Shown here one piece after another: positions 49,390 through 58,211 of a DNA stretch of 64,000 bases. Below the pieces are notes generated by a model. It made no database searches. It saw only the letters and a list, made by a program, of their open reading frames with translations, and was not told the origin of the DNA. The stretch comes from Clostridiales bacterium (GTDB lineage Bacteria; Bacillota; Clostridia; Lachnospirales; Lachnospiraceae). The DNA lies in assembly GCA_023663185.1 (NCBI GenBank), contig JAMPHY010000004.1, positions 62,001-126,000 on the forward strand, given 5' to 3'. Each line of letters starts with the position of its first letter. Position 1 is the first letter of the stretch. The translations under genes were made by a program, and so were the position numbers.

Positions 49390-50179
49390 AAATATTTCCA
49401 AAACCTTCAATCCCGGTACAATTACCGAGAAAACAGCGTTAAGTCATGTCAGTCTTGAAATGGCGGAGGGCGATTTCGCTACGATAGTAGGCAGTAACGG
49501 AGCCGGTAAGTCCACGCTTTTTAATGCAATTACCGGAAACTTTTATGTCGATGAAGGGCAGATTGTTTTAGATGGAGAGGATATTACTTATCAGAAGGAG
49601 CATATAAGAAGTAAGGTAATCGGGCATCTTTTTCAAGATCCGCTTAAAGGAACTGCCCCGAATATGACGATAGAAGAGAACATGGCGTTAGCGTACCTGC
49701 GCGCGTCAACTGTGCGGCATGCGTATTTCAGCCGTATAAGTAACAAGGACAAACAGAAATTCAGAGAGCAGTTAGCGCTGCTTGATATGGGGTTAGAGGA
49801 CAGAATGAAGCAGCCCGTAGGTCTTTTGTCAGGAGGACAGAGGCAGGCGCTTACGCTGTTGATGGCGACTATGGTAACGCCGAAGATACTGCTTCTTGAC
49901 GAACATACGGCGGCGTTAGATCCGACGACGGCGGATAAGGTGTTGAAGCTCACTAAGAAAATCGTCGCAGAAAGAAAAATAACCTGTCTTATGGTAACTC
50001 ACAATATGAAGCAGGCGCTTGAGATGGGAAACCGCACACTGATGATGGACGGCGGCAGTATCGTTTTTGATGTGCAGGGGGATAAAAGGGATAAACTGAC
50101 TGTCAATGATTTGCTGGAACAGTTTAAAATCTGCGTCGGAAAGCAGCTTGATAACGATAGGATTTTATTGTCAAAATAA
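49376..50179 (+). CDS. ABC transporter ATP-binding protein (TrpZ-like)
   Basis: A 267-residue ATPase: Walker A GSNGAGKSTLFNAI (about 39-52), Q-loop LFQDPLKGTAPNMTIEENMALAY, signature LLSGGQRQALTLLMA (150-164) and Walker B ILLLDEHTAALDP (170-182); in the last, EHTAALD replaces the usual EPTAALD, normal in this subfamily. The start ATG 49376 follows AAGGTGG; the GTG at 49364 lies inside that site. It powers the TrpXYZ-like importer. Confidence 0.92.
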   Translation: MLTIKNISKTFNPGTITEKTALSHVSLEMAEGDFATIVGSNGAGKSTLFNAITGNFYVDEGQIVLDGEDITYQKEHIRSKVIGHLFQDPLKGTAPNMTIEENMALAYLRASTVRHAYFSRISNKDKQKFREQLALLDMGLEDRMKQPVGLLSGGQRQALTLLMATMVTPKILLLDEHTAALDPTTADKVLKLTKKIVAERKITCLMVTHNMKQALEMGNRTLMMDGGSIVFDVQGDKRDKLTVNDLLEQFKICVGKQLDNDRILLSK

Positions 50180-50314
50180 GAATAAAGGTAACTGTGAAGG
50201 TACTGAACAATTACGAATAAATCCCTGCGTACCGGACATAATGTACACTAAGGTAATGGGCGTAAAACTAAACAAACGTCTATAGTTGTGCAGTATGGAA
50301 AGGAAAAGGTCTGT

Positions 50315-51937
50315 ATGGTTACTCTATATGGAAAGAGCGTGTATAAGGACATCTGCATAGGAAAGCTTTCTTATTATGCCGGAAAGGAGTTTACAATCAG
50401 GGAATATCAGATTGAGGATTCCGATAAGGAGATAGAGAACTATCGGGAAGCTAACAAAAAAGCCGTCGCCCAGCTTAATAAGCTTTATAAGAAAGCTTTA
50501 AAAGAAGTCGGGGAGAAAAACGCGGCTATTTTTGAAGCGCACAAAATGATGCTAGAGGACGCCGAGTACCGTCAAGCGATTGAGACGAAAATAAGCAAGG
50601 AAAAAATCAACGCCGCCTGCGCTATCAGCATGGTTGGAGAGCAGTTCGCCGGAATGTTTCAAAACATGGATAATGAATATATGCAAAATCGCGCCGTGGA
50701 CGTGAAAGATGTCTCAGACAGACTTATTAAGCTACTTTTGGACGAAAACAACGACGAAAATACGTCAGACGAGCCCGTTATTCTGGCGGCGCGGGATTTA
50801 ACGCCCTCCGATACTCTCCAATTTTCCCAAGATAAACTATTAGGCATTATGTTAGAGCAGGGTTCGGAAAACTCACATACGGCGATTTTGGCAAGAAGCA
50901 TGGGAATACCTGCGCTTGTCTGCGTACAGACGCTCTGTATGGAAAAATATGACGGGCATCAGGTTATTCTTGACGGCGAGAATGAAGTCGCCTATGTAGA
51001 TCCGGATAAAGAAACCTACGACGAATATAAGAAAAAAGTCGCAAAAATAGATAAGAATAAGAAAAAGCTACAAAGTTTAAAAGGTAAAGAAACCGTGACT
51101 AAAAATGGAAAGAAAGTACGACTGTATGCAAATGCAGGAAATTTAAGAGACGTGGACAACGCTATAGAGAACGATGCAGAAGGGATAGGGCTTTTTAGAA
51201 GCGAGTTTTTGTATCTGGAAAATAACGATTTTCCTACGGAAGAACAGCAGTTTGAAGCATATAAGCAAGCGCTTGAGAAGATGGACTCTAAATCGGTTAT
51301 AATTAGGACTCTGGATATAGGTGCAGATAAAAAGACCGATTATTTTAAGCTGGAAGACGAAGAAAATCCGGCGCTGGGATACCGTGCGCTGCGGATATGC
51401 CTGACAAGAACCGAGATTTTTAAGACACAGCTTCGCGCCTTGTACCGTGCGGGCTGTTACGGCAATCTTGCGATAATGATTCCGATGGTAATTTCATTGG
51501 AAGAAATACAGATGGTAAGGGAAATAATCTCACAGGTACAAAAGGAACTGAAAGAAGAAGGCGTACCATACAAAGAAGATGTGGAGTTAGGGATAATGAT
51601 AGAGACGCCTGCCGCCGCGCTGATTAGCGATAAGCTGGCGAAGGAAGTGGACTTTTTCAGTATCGGGACGAATGATTTAAGCCAGTATACGATGGCGATA
51701 GATAGACAGAACCAGAACCTGCAGCCGTTTTTTAATCCGCACCATGAGGCTGTGTTTAAATTAATTGAGATGTCGGTAGAAGCAATTCATAAAGAGGGCA
51801 AATGGGCAGGCGTCTGCGGAGAACTGGCGGCTGACCTTGAAGTGACCGAGAGGCTTATCAAAATGGGGATTGATGAACTTAGCGTATCGCCGGGGCTGCT
51901 GCTTAAGGTGCGGCAGAAAATTAGGGAGATGCCGTAA
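50315..51937 (+). CDS. ptsI: PTS enzyme I (phosphoenolpyruvate-protein phosphotransferase)
   Basis: A 540-residue enzyme I. The active-site His188 sits in GSENSHTAILARSMGIPALV. The PEP-binding barrel shows GIGLFRSEFLYL, LDIGADKKTDYF, ALGYRALRICL, MIPMVISLEEI, GIMIETPAA, and FFSIGTNDLSQYTMAIDRQN with the C-terminal GVCGELAADL. It passes phosphate from PEP to HPr. No ptsH is visible here. The start ATG 50315 follows AAAAGG; the earlier TTG at 50288 adds unsupported residues. It sits alone before rarA. Confidence 0.95.
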   Translation: MVTLYGKSVYKDICIGKLSYYAGKEFTIREYQIEDSDKEIENYREANKKAVAQLNKLYKKALKEVGEKNAAIFEAHKMMLEDAEYRQAIETKISKEKINAACAISMVGEQFAGMFQNMDNEYMQNRAVDVKDVSDRLIKLLLDENNDENTSDEPVILAARDLTPSDTLQFSQDKLLGIMLEQGSENSHTAILARSMGIPALVCVQTLCMEKYDGHQVILDGENEVAYVDPDKETYDEYKKKVAKIDKNKKKLQSLKGKETVTKNGKKVRLYANAGNLRDVDNAIENDAEGIGLFRSEFLYLENNDFPTEEQQFEAYKQALEKMDSKSVIIRTLDIGADKKTDYFKLEDEENPALGYRALRICLTRTEIFKTQLRALYRAGCYGNLAIMIPMVISLEEIQMVREIISQVQKELKEEGVPYKEDVELGIMIETPAAALISDKLAKEVDFFSIGTNDLSQYTMAIDRQNQNLQPFFNPHHEAVFKLIEMSVEAIHKEGKWAGVCGELAADLEVTERLIKMGIDELSVSPGLLLKVRQKIREMP

Positions 51938-51962
51938 GATATTATAAAAGGGAAGTTTGCAT

Positions 51963-53285
51963 ATGGAACAGATGACATTGTTTGATAATAGGGAAGAAAC
52001 GATACCGCTTGCCAGCCGCTTAAGACCGCAGCGGCTTGAAGATTTCATAGGGCAGGAGCATTTGCTTGGACAGGGTAAGATGCTTAGACAAATAATTGAG
52101 AAAGACCAGATTTCTTCAATGATATTCTGGGGACCGCCCGGAGTCGGCAAGACTACGTTAGCGAGTATAATTGCAGGAAGAACCAAGGCGGATTTTGTTA
52201 ATTTCAGCGCCGTTACGAGCGGCATAAAAGAAATTAAAGACGTGATGAATCAGGCAGAATTAAGTCGCAGAATGGGTAAACGAACAGTCCTTTTCGTAGA
52301 CGAAATTCACCGTTTTAATAAAGCACAGCAGGACGCATTTCTTCCATTCGTAGAAAAGGGAAGCATTCTGTTGATAGGAGCGACCACTGAAAACCCTTCG
52401 TTTGAAGTAAATGCCGCGCTGCTTTCCAGATGTAGAGTATTTGTATTGAAGGCGCTGGAAGAAGATGAAATAGTCAGGCTCCTTGATAATGCAATACATA
52501 ATCCGGCGGGTTTTCCGGGACAGAGAATAGAGATTAGGGACGAGCAGCTTCATGCAATCGCGGTTTTTGCTAATGGCGACGCCAGAACTGCGCTTAATAC
52601 ATTGGAAATGGCGGTCTTAAATGGTGAAATTACCGCACAAGGCAGTATCGTAGTCACCGACGAAGGACTTTCACAGTGCATTAATAGGAAATCACTTTTA
52701 TATGATAAGACAGGCGAGGAACATTATAATTTGATATCCGCGCTGCATAAGTCCATGCGCAACAGTGACGCGGACGCAGCTATTTATTGGCTGTGCAGAA
52801 TGCTTGAAGGCGGTGAAAATCCGCTTTATATTGCCAGAAGACTGATTCGTTTCGCCAGTGAAGATATCGGAATGGCGGACAGCAACGCCATACAGGTAGC
52901 AGTCTCTGTTTATCAGGCGTGTCATTTTCTGGGAATGCCGGAATGCGACGTTCATCTGACGCATGCGGTTACATATCTTTCGATGGCGCCCAAATCCAAC
53001 GCACTGTATGCAGCGTGCGAGAAGTGTAAGGAAGATGTAAAGCACAATATTGCGGAGCCGGTGCCTTTGCAGCTTAGAAATGCGCCGACTAAGCTCATGA
53101 AAGAGTTAGATTATGGCGCGGGATACCAGTATGCGCATGATACCGAAGAGAAGCTTACGCATATGGAATGTCTGCCTGAATCCATGAAGGGCAGCCGCTA
53201 TTATTTCCCCACAGAGCAGGGAGATGAAGCGCAGGTCAAGGCGAGGTTGGAAGAAATCTTGGAGTGGAAGAAGGGGAAAAAGTAA
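51963..53285 (+). CDS. rarA: Replication-associated recombination protein RarA (MgsA) AAA ATPase
   Basis: A 440-residue AAA+ clamp-loader-like ATPase: N-terminal PLASRLRPQRLEDFIGQEHLLG, Walker A GPPGVGKTTLA (57-67), Walker B VLFVDEIHRFNKAQQDAFLP, sensor ATTENPSFEVNAALLSRCRVF, and C-terminal MLEGGENPLYIARRLIRFASEDIGMADSNA. RarA binds stalled replication forks and interacts with SSB. The start ATG 51963 is chosen over TTG 51957. The N-terminal MEQMTLFDN resembles the usual SSB/PCNA-binding-like lead-in. It follows ptsI after 25 bases. Confidence 0.95.
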   Translation: MEQMTLFDNREETIPLASRLRPQRLEDFIGQEHLLGQGKMLRQIIEKDQISSMIFWGPPGVGKTTLASIIAGRTKADFVNFSAVTSGIKEIKDVMNQAELSRRMGKRTVLFVDEIHRFNKAQQDAFLPFVEKGSILLIGATTENPSFEVNAALLSRCRVFVLKALEEDEIVRLLDNAIHNPAGFPGQRIEIRDEQLHAIAVFANGDARTALNTLEMAVLNGEITAQGSIVVTDEGLSQCINRKSLLYDKTGEEHYNLISALHKSMRNSDADAAIYWLCRMLEGGENPLYIARRLIRFASEDIGMADSNAIQVAVSVYQACHFLGMPECDVHLTHAVTYLSMAPKSNALYAACEKCKEDVKHNIAEPVPLQLRNAPTKLMKELDYGAGYQYAHDTEEKLTHMECLPESMKGSRYYFPTEQGDEAQVKARLEEILEWKKGKK

Positions 53286-53566
53286 AATCCTCTTGCATTA
53301 CCACAAATCCTATGATATTATATACGAAATAAAACAAATCTTGACTCTTATACATGACAACTGCGGCATATGTTTGTATCATAACATATTAGCGTTTGCA
53401 GTTACATGATTCCGGCAGTTCTGCCAGAGATTCAATTTTGTTTGGCAGGATTGCGGTAAATGATGGAAACACAGCCTATGATGTGATTTTTCTATCTTCC
53501 AATACCATAGCTTATTATGGCAGCACTCCTGCAAAATTATAACCAAGAGAAAGGCAGGGGGATTAA
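53286..53566 (+). other. Intergenic region upstream of the second Rpn gene
   Basis: No gene is seen. It holds an imperfect inverted repeat, GGCAGTTCTGCC near 53413, and the related GGCAGGATTGC nearby. The region ends with a GGGGG ribosome site before the Rpn gene. No att site or transposon end was recognised. Confidence 0.35.
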
Positions 53567-54415
53567 ATGGAAGAAGAAACAATACTAAAGACTTATGAAG
53601 AAAGAAGAAAACAGGCAGGGGAATTTAACTTAACAAGCGACTTATTCGCAGGAAAGGTATTTGAGGACAGGGAAGCATGTCAGGAATTGTGTCGGATATT
53701 GCTGCAGGATAACAAAATCGTCATTAAGGACGTAAAGACCAAATATGCTATCCGCAACCTAGAAAACCATTCGGTAGAGTTGGATATTTTCGCAGAGGAC
53801 ATAAGTGGAAAACTTATCAACGTCGAGATACAGATGTATGAAGAAAAGTCGCCGTTTAGGAGAGTGCGATATTATCTATCGAGCATAGACATGAGTATAC
53901 TGGAAAAAGGAAAGCCCTACAATGAATTGCCAGATGTGACGCTAGTATACATATCTAAAGGAGATTTTATCGGCGCTGAAAGAGGACGTTATAAATCACC
54001 CAGAAAAGCAGACGAGCAGGACGTTACCATGTCACTTGACAATGGACTGCAGGAGATATATTTTAATCTTGAATACTACACGGACGATGCCAAGATAAAT
54101 GAACTGCTTGAATATTTCAAGGACTCGAAACCTGACTACATAACAAAGAATTTTCCAAGAATAGTGGAGCGTGTAAGATATTTTAAGGTACAGAAGGAAG
54201 GAGTAAATACTATGTGTGAAATAGCTGATAGAATTAGAAGAGAAGGAGAGCAGGAAGGAATAAGGAAAGGAAAACAGGAAGGAATTAGAGAGAGCATTAT
54301 AAATTCCCTAAAGAACCTGATAAAAAACGCGCATATGACACTAGAACAGGCTATGACAGTATTGGAAATTCCAGAGAATGACAAACAGATGTATGTTATG
54401 GAACTGAAACAGTAG
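53567..54415 (+). CDS. Rpn family PD-(D/E)XK nuclease (second copy)
   Basis: A 282-residue protein of the Rpn family, more typical than the copy at 7272: TSDLFAGKVFEDREACQELCRILLQDNKIVIKDVKTKY, then the active-site SVELDIFAED..LINVEIQM (Asp72 and E-x-Q). It continues with FRRVRYYLSSIDMSILEKGKPYNELPDVTLVYIS and ends in a charged GEQEGIRKGKQEGIRE helix. The C-terminal cassette is repeated downstream at 54416, so the gene sits next to its own duplicated tail. Such nucleases are linked to recombination and anti-plasmid or phage effects. RBS GGGGG. Confidence 0.88.
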   Translation: MEEETILKTYEERRKQAGEFNLTSDLFAGKVFEDREACQELCRILLQDNKIVIKDVKTKYAIRNLENHSVELDIFAEDISGKLINVEIQMYEEKSPFRRVRYYLSSIDMSILEKGKPYNELPDVTLVYISKGDFIGAERGRYKSPRKADEQDVTMSLDNGLQEIYFNLEYYTDDAKINELLEYFKDSKPDYITKNFPRIVERVRYFKVQKEGVNTMCEIADRIRREGEQEGIRKGKQEGIRESIINSLKNLIKNAHMTLEQAMTVLEIPENDKQMYVMELKQ

Positions 54416-54488
54416 AAGGGGTAAATACTATGTGTGAAATAGCTGACAGAATTAGAAGAGAAGGAGAGCAGGCTGGAATAAGGAAAGG
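54198..54488 (+). repeat. Direct repeats of about 73 bases from the Rpn tail (54198-54270 and 54416-54488)
   Basis: AAGGAGTAAATACTATGTG at 54198 and AAGGGGTAAATACTATGTG at 54416 start two near-identical 73-base copies with about four differences. They encode CEIADRIRREGEQ(E/A)GIRKG. The first lies inside the Rpn gene, the second just after its stop. Confidence 0.85.
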
Positions 54489-54624
54489 TATAAAGGAAGG
54501 CGAAAATCTGTTTGCCTCGCTGTTAAACCTGCTCTTTGCCGACGGCAGAACAGAAGACGCAAAGAAGGCAGCGGCAGACGTTACAGAGAGAAATAAACTC
54601 TACAAAGAATACGGAATTGTATGA
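54430..54624 (+). pseudogene. Duplicated Rpn C-terminal tail cassette
   Basis: A 64-residue frame from ATG 54430 (MCEIADRIRREGEQAGIRKG, the Rpn tail repeat) followed by a different C-terminus, SLLNLLFADGRTEDAKKAAADVTERNKLYKEYGIV. That is a typical alternative end of other Rpn proteins. It has no N-terminal nuclease domain, so it is a spare tail or a fragment left by a recombination. It could become the active end if the two repeats recombined. A ribosome site GAAGGGG precedes it, so it may also be expressed as a small protein. Confidence 0.6.
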
Positions 54625-54756
54625 CATTATGTATGTAAAAACCGGGCGAATGTTTTCATAGCTTAGATAACCAGCCGTAAATTTCTTGACAGAAAGATAT
54701 ACGTCATGTAAGATAATTATAATGATTACGTTGCAGAAACTTGCGAGAATGTGACT

Positions 54757-54791
54757 GGAGAAGAACCTGCGGGAGTCTTCTCCTTTTCTTT
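54757..54791 (+). terminator. Intrinsic terminator after the Rpn cassette
   Basis: GGAGAAGA (54757-54764) pairs with TCTTCTCC (54776-54783) and is followed by TTTTCTTT. It separates the Rpn unit from the small-gene array. Confidence 0.8.
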
Positions 54792-54832
54792 CCCATTTAT
54801 CCGTATTAAGCATAAGGAAATGCTAGATATGT

Positions 54833-55789
54833 AGACCAAGTACATTTAAAAAGGAGAAAAGCATGAAAAATAAAAGAACAGCAAAAGCAATAGGTATATT
54901 GATTTTAGTTATTGCATTGGCGGTTGTCGGATATCACAGCTATTGTCACCATATGGTAAGTAAATTCTACAAGAGCGTTGATGAAGGCAACACAGAGGAA
55001 ATAATTGCCTGCATTGAGAAGATGCCCGATGTTAATATGCTTAATAAATGCCGACCTTTGTATAACATAGAAGGATTTTTGACGCAGTATTCAAATATGA
55101 AGGGATATCCTTTATATTATGCCATTTGGAAAGAAACTGATACAAGTGTGATTGAAGCATTGCTGAATAAAGGGGCAAATCCAAATAAAAAGAGTTTTTC
55201 ATTTTCGGAATCACCGCTTAGATGTCTATGCCGTAATCCGCAAAAGGGATTGTATGAAAAAGTAAAATTATTGGTAGAGCATGGGGCAGATATAGACGGC
55301 ACAGGGTTGCTTTTCAATTTTGCATGCAGCTTTGATAATTGTACTGAGGGCTCAAAAGAAATACTATTAAAAACCATCATATATTTATGGGAACATGGTG
55401 CAGACGAAAGAAGTAACGTAGGGACAGAGTATGAAAATACAGTTTTGCATGTAGCTGCTGAATATATGGATATAGACTATTTTGGCAGATTATACAATAA
55501 TGACAAAAGAACAATGACGGATTTATTGAATATGCAGGACGCTAACGGCGAGACTCCACTCTTTTATGCCATTCGTGGAGAAATGTTTGATAATTGTACT
55601 TTTTTAATTGAAGAAGGCGCAGACACCAGCATACGAAACAATGAGGGAAAAAGCGTTTATGATGTGGCTGTTGAGTTAGGGTACGAGGATTACATAAAAA
55701 TTTTATAACTCGAAAACAGATGAGATATTTTTACAAAATCTAAGACCAAGCATATCTAAAGATGGAGAAAACCATGAAAAATAAAAGAA
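54833..55789 (+). repeat. Duplicated 46-base start region (54833-54878 and 55743-55789)
   Basis: AGACCAAGtacATtTAAAaa-GGAGAAAAgCATGAAAAATAAAAGAA is found before the ankyrin gene and again, slightly changed and one base longer, before the gene at 55774. It includes the ribosome site and first codons, so the array probably grew by gene duplication. Confidence 0.7.
54863..55708 (+). CDS. Membrane-anchored ankyrin-repeat protein
   Basis: A 281-residue protein: N-terminal transmembrane helix (residues 9-24, AIGILILVIALAVVGY), then at least four ankyrin-like units, best seen as SVIEALLNKGANPNKKS, EKVKLLVEHGADIDG, ENTVLHVAAEYMDI and DANGETPLFYAIRGEMFDNCTFLIEEGADTSIRNNEGKSVYDVAVELGY. The repeats should face outside or cytoplasm depending on topology. 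Ankyrin proteins of this size are frequent in polymorphic-toxin immunity arrays. RBS AAGGAG. Confidence 0.8.
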   Translation: MKNKRTAKAIGILILVIALAVVGYHSYCHHMVSKFYKSVDEGNTEEIIACIEKMPDVNMLNKCRPLYNIEGFLTQYSNMKGYPLYYAIWKETDTSVIEALLNKGANPNKKSFSFSESPLRCLCRNPQKGLYEKVKLLVEHGADIDGTGLLFNFACSFDNCTEGSKEILLKTIIYLWEHGADERSNVGTEYENTVLHVAAEYMDIDYFGRLYNNDKRTMTDLLNMQDANGETPLFYAIRGEMFDNCTFLIEEGADTSIRNNEGKSVYDVAVELGYEDYIKIL

Positions 55790-56616
55790 TAATAATATGT
55801 ATATTAGTTTTAATAATATTAATAACCGCTTTATTTATCATAGCAAACTGGATTCCGGAAAAATATGCAATAAAAGATAGTGAATTTAGTGACTATGCAC
55901 CTTTTATATTAGTGAAAGAAGTACACTATACAGGAACTGGCTGGCTGCAGGTGGGAAACGAAAATGGTTATTTCCCTAAAGAAACCTGTGTCGATATAGA
56001 CCTGACAAATGGAAATATACTGCCGCAGATGAAGCTATATGATGAAGATTATACAAACACATTCCTATGCAAAGTAGAATACAAAGGAAAAGTAAATCAT
56101 GACGCTTTTGAAGAGCAGATAGACTCTTATTATATAGTTGAATGGTATCCGGTATATCCGATACTCAGGGATACGATACTACCTAACTGGCTGTACCCCA
56201 AAGCTTTTATGACAAAGCGGGAAGTTAAAAGCGAATACAAAGATTTATGCAAATATACAGAAAACCTATTAGATATTGAATGGAATAACTGCATTGAGTC
56301 AGTCGAGGGCAGCGTGGAAGGTAAATATAATATATCTGAAGAAGAAAGGGCTTTTATTAAATTAAAGGTACAGAGTGGGTGCGAAGAAACTGTTTCAGAT
56401 ATTTTACAGGAACGATTTAAGCAAAATATTATGGAGCTGCCCGGCTTTTCCGTACTCAACTATCAGGGGCATGATTTTGAAATCGAACTTAAAAACAGTG
56501 ATATTCAAGCCGTTTATTCAAAATTCATGGAAGGGAAAGCGGCAAAGACCAGAGAGATAACGATTTATGTAGTTTATAATGAAGATAACCTGATGTATAT
56601 ATATGTGATGGGCTAA
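55774..56616 (+). CDS. Exported or membrane-anchored hypothetical protein (280 aa)
   Basis: Starts at ATG 55774, 8 bases after GGAG, in a start region duplicated from the ankyrin gene. Residues 5-24 are one hydrophobic helix (IIICILVLIILITALFIIA) followed by an extracellular domain with several Tyr/Trp-rich strands and one pair of Cys. No recognised domain. It is AT-rich, and like its neighbours it has a small membrane anchor. Similar unassigned proteins are common in immunity-type arrays. Confidence 0.6.
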   Translation: MKNKRIIICILVLIILITALFIIANWIPEKYAIKDSEFSDYAPFILVKEVHYTGTGWLQVGNENGYFPKETCVDIDLTNGNILPQMKLYDEDYTNTFLCKVEYKGKVNHDAFEEQIDSYYIVEWYPVYPILRDTILPNWLYPKAFMTKREVKSEYKDLCKYTENLLDIEWNNCIESVEGSVEGKYNISEEERAFIKLKVQSGCEETVSDILQERFKQNIMELPGFSVLNYQGHDFEIELKNSDIQAVYSKFMEGKAAKTREITIYVVYNEDNLMYIYVMG

Positions 56617-56625
56617 GGGAAAACT

Positions 56626-57177
56626 ATGAAAACATTACATGCAAAAGTTGGATTTATATTGTTTCTTGGTATGTCTGGGATATGCAGTGCTTGTATTCTT
56701 GTTTTGGGCGCTGCTGTTGACTTGCCGGAAGGGAACGTAGATGGTTTTATATTTATGACAATCTTTGCCATTCTGCTTAATTTACTGGCAGTTCTTGGAG
56801 GCATATATATGTATCGTCAAAAAAGTATTACATATGGAAATGGGAGAGTTACCTTAAGGCGCGTTAGTAAAGAATGTGTAAACGGTACAGGTACACCAGT
56901 GGGAAAATGGAAAAATAGGGAAGATACATTTTTACTTGACGAATTGGAAACATATGGTGTATCACGGCAGGTTTTAGGTTATGAGCTGGAATATGACCGT
57001 GCAAGAATGAGGGATAGATATAATTTAGAAATATTTTTTCAGTTAAAAGATGGAAAAAAATTAGCCTATGAAATGTCATACCATACCCACAAACAAATAA
57101 AAGAATTTTTAAATTACATACATGAAGAAACAGGGCTTGAATTCCAGAAGGCTAAGCCTGCATGGAAGCGGAAGTAG
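56626..57177 (+). CDS. Two-helix membrane protein, tandem paralog 1
   Basis: A 183-residue protein with two transmembrane helices (about 8-30 and 43-64) and a soluble domain containing YGNGRVTLRR, DTFLLDELETYGV, and YHTHKQIKEFLNYIHEETGLEFQKAKPA. The next gene shares MxTLHAK, YGNGxV, LLxELExY, and QIxEfxxYIHEETGLExQxxKPA, so the two are tandem paralogs. Function is unknown; the layout is like small immunity proteins. It starts 10 bases after the previous stop. Confidence 0.65.
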   Translation: MKTLHAKVGFILFLGMSGICSACILVLGAAVDLPEGNVDGFIFMTIFAILLNLLAVLGGIYMYRQKSITYGNGRVTLRRVSKECVNGTGTPVGKWKNREDTFLLDELETYGVSRQVLGYELEYDRARMRDRYNLEIFFQLKDGKKLAYEMSYHTHKQIKEFLNYIHEETGLEFQKAKPAWKRK

Positions 57178-57205
57178 TAAACTATATATATTTTAAGGGG
57201 GAGAT

Positions 57206-57697
57206 ATGAATACATTACATGCCAAAGGAACGATAATATCAATTTTGCCTCATTGGATAGGATTAAATGTTGTGTTTATAGCGCAGGGGATATGCGCATG
57301 GCTGGTAAGACATAAGCATACAGGGCTTTTAATAGCCGTGCCGATTATTGCAGTTGTAGCTAACTTATATGTACTGCGTGGCATTATTATTGCATACCGC
57401 CAGAATTGCATTATGTATGGAAACGGAAAAGTCATCATAAGGCGTGGCAGAATAATAATGAAAAAGGGCTGGAAATATAAAGAAGATGAAATCCTGCTTT
57501 CAGAATTAGAATTATATGCAGTGATATATTATCATAACAAAGTCAGGGAAGATGCAACGGTAGTATCATTCCAGCCAAAAGGCAGACAAAGAACAGGATA
57601 TGCGTTAGGCTATTATTCGCATGAACAGATAGACGAGCTGTTCCGTTACATACACGAAGAAACCGGACTTGAAGTACAGATAACCAAGCCTGCCTGA
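57206..57697 (+). CDS. Two-helix membrane protein, tandem paralog 2
   Basis: A 163-residue paralog of the preceding protein (shared MNTLHAK, YGNGKVIIRR, EILLSELELYAV, SHEQIDELFRYIHEETGLEVQITKPA). Two transmembrane helices lie at about 10-33 and 41-63. It is shorter in the middle domain. A GGGGGAG ribosome site precedes the ATG. Duplication with divergence is typical of immunity-gene arrays that face varied toxins; the role is inferred. Confidence 0.65.
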   Translation: MNTLHAKGTIISILPHWIGLNVVFIAQGICAWLVRHKHTGLLIAVPIIAVVANLYVLRGIIIAYRQNCIMYGNGKVIIRRGRIIMKKGWKYKEDEILLSELELYAVIYYHNKVREDATVVSFQPKGRQRTGYALGYYSHEQIDELFRYIHEETGLEVQITKPA

Positions 57698-57747
57698 GTA
57701 TACAGTCAATACTATCATATTACTAAGCAAGACGGAGAACATTTTAG

Positions 57748-58149
57748 ATGAAGAAAAATAAAATATTTATTGCTTTAGCTTGTATAGGCATAGTTCTAAT
57801 CAGCTTAATTATTATTGTAAATAAGAATTTGCTGGAAAGTAAAAATAAGTATCCTGAAGCAATAATGGTAGGAGGCTTGTTTGCAACATATGAATATATT
57901 GACAGAGATATTGATATTGATTATTTTTACGATTTAGACGCTGATACAACATACAAAGACTTAGAAAATGAAATAGGCAAGCCTAATGGCGATAGAGGCT
58001 CCGGTCTTATATTTCCTTATTATCAAGTAGGGGAGCAATATGTTGTGATATGGTTTGCCCGTGATGAAGAGGGAATGTATACAAATATATCACGAATGGC
58101 TTTATATACGCAGGAGGAGTATGTAGGAGATATTCCTTTGAAAGAGTAG
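57748..58149 (+). CDS. Single-helix exported hypothetical protein
   Basis: A 133-residue protein with an N-terminal hydrophobic helix (IFIALACIGIVLISLIIIV, residues 6-24) and an acidic extracellular domain containing TYKDLENEIGKPNGDRGSGLIFPYY and VVIWFARDEEGMYTNISRMALY. That pattern resembles the SmpA/BLIP-like small fold (a weak resemblance). No lipobox Cys is clear. It belongs to the same-strand array of small membrane proteins. Confidence 0.55.
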   Translation: MKKNKIFIALACIGIVLISLIIIVNKNLLESKNKYPEAIMVGGLFATYEYIDRDIDIDYFYDLDADTTYKDLENEIGKPNGDRGSGLIFPYYQVGEQYVVIWFARDEEGMYTNISRMALYTQEEYVGDIPLKE

Positions 58150-58211
58150 AAAGAACAGACCTTTTTATCAGAGTGGAAGCAGGGAATTTTGAACTTGTGG
58201 AGATAAATAAA

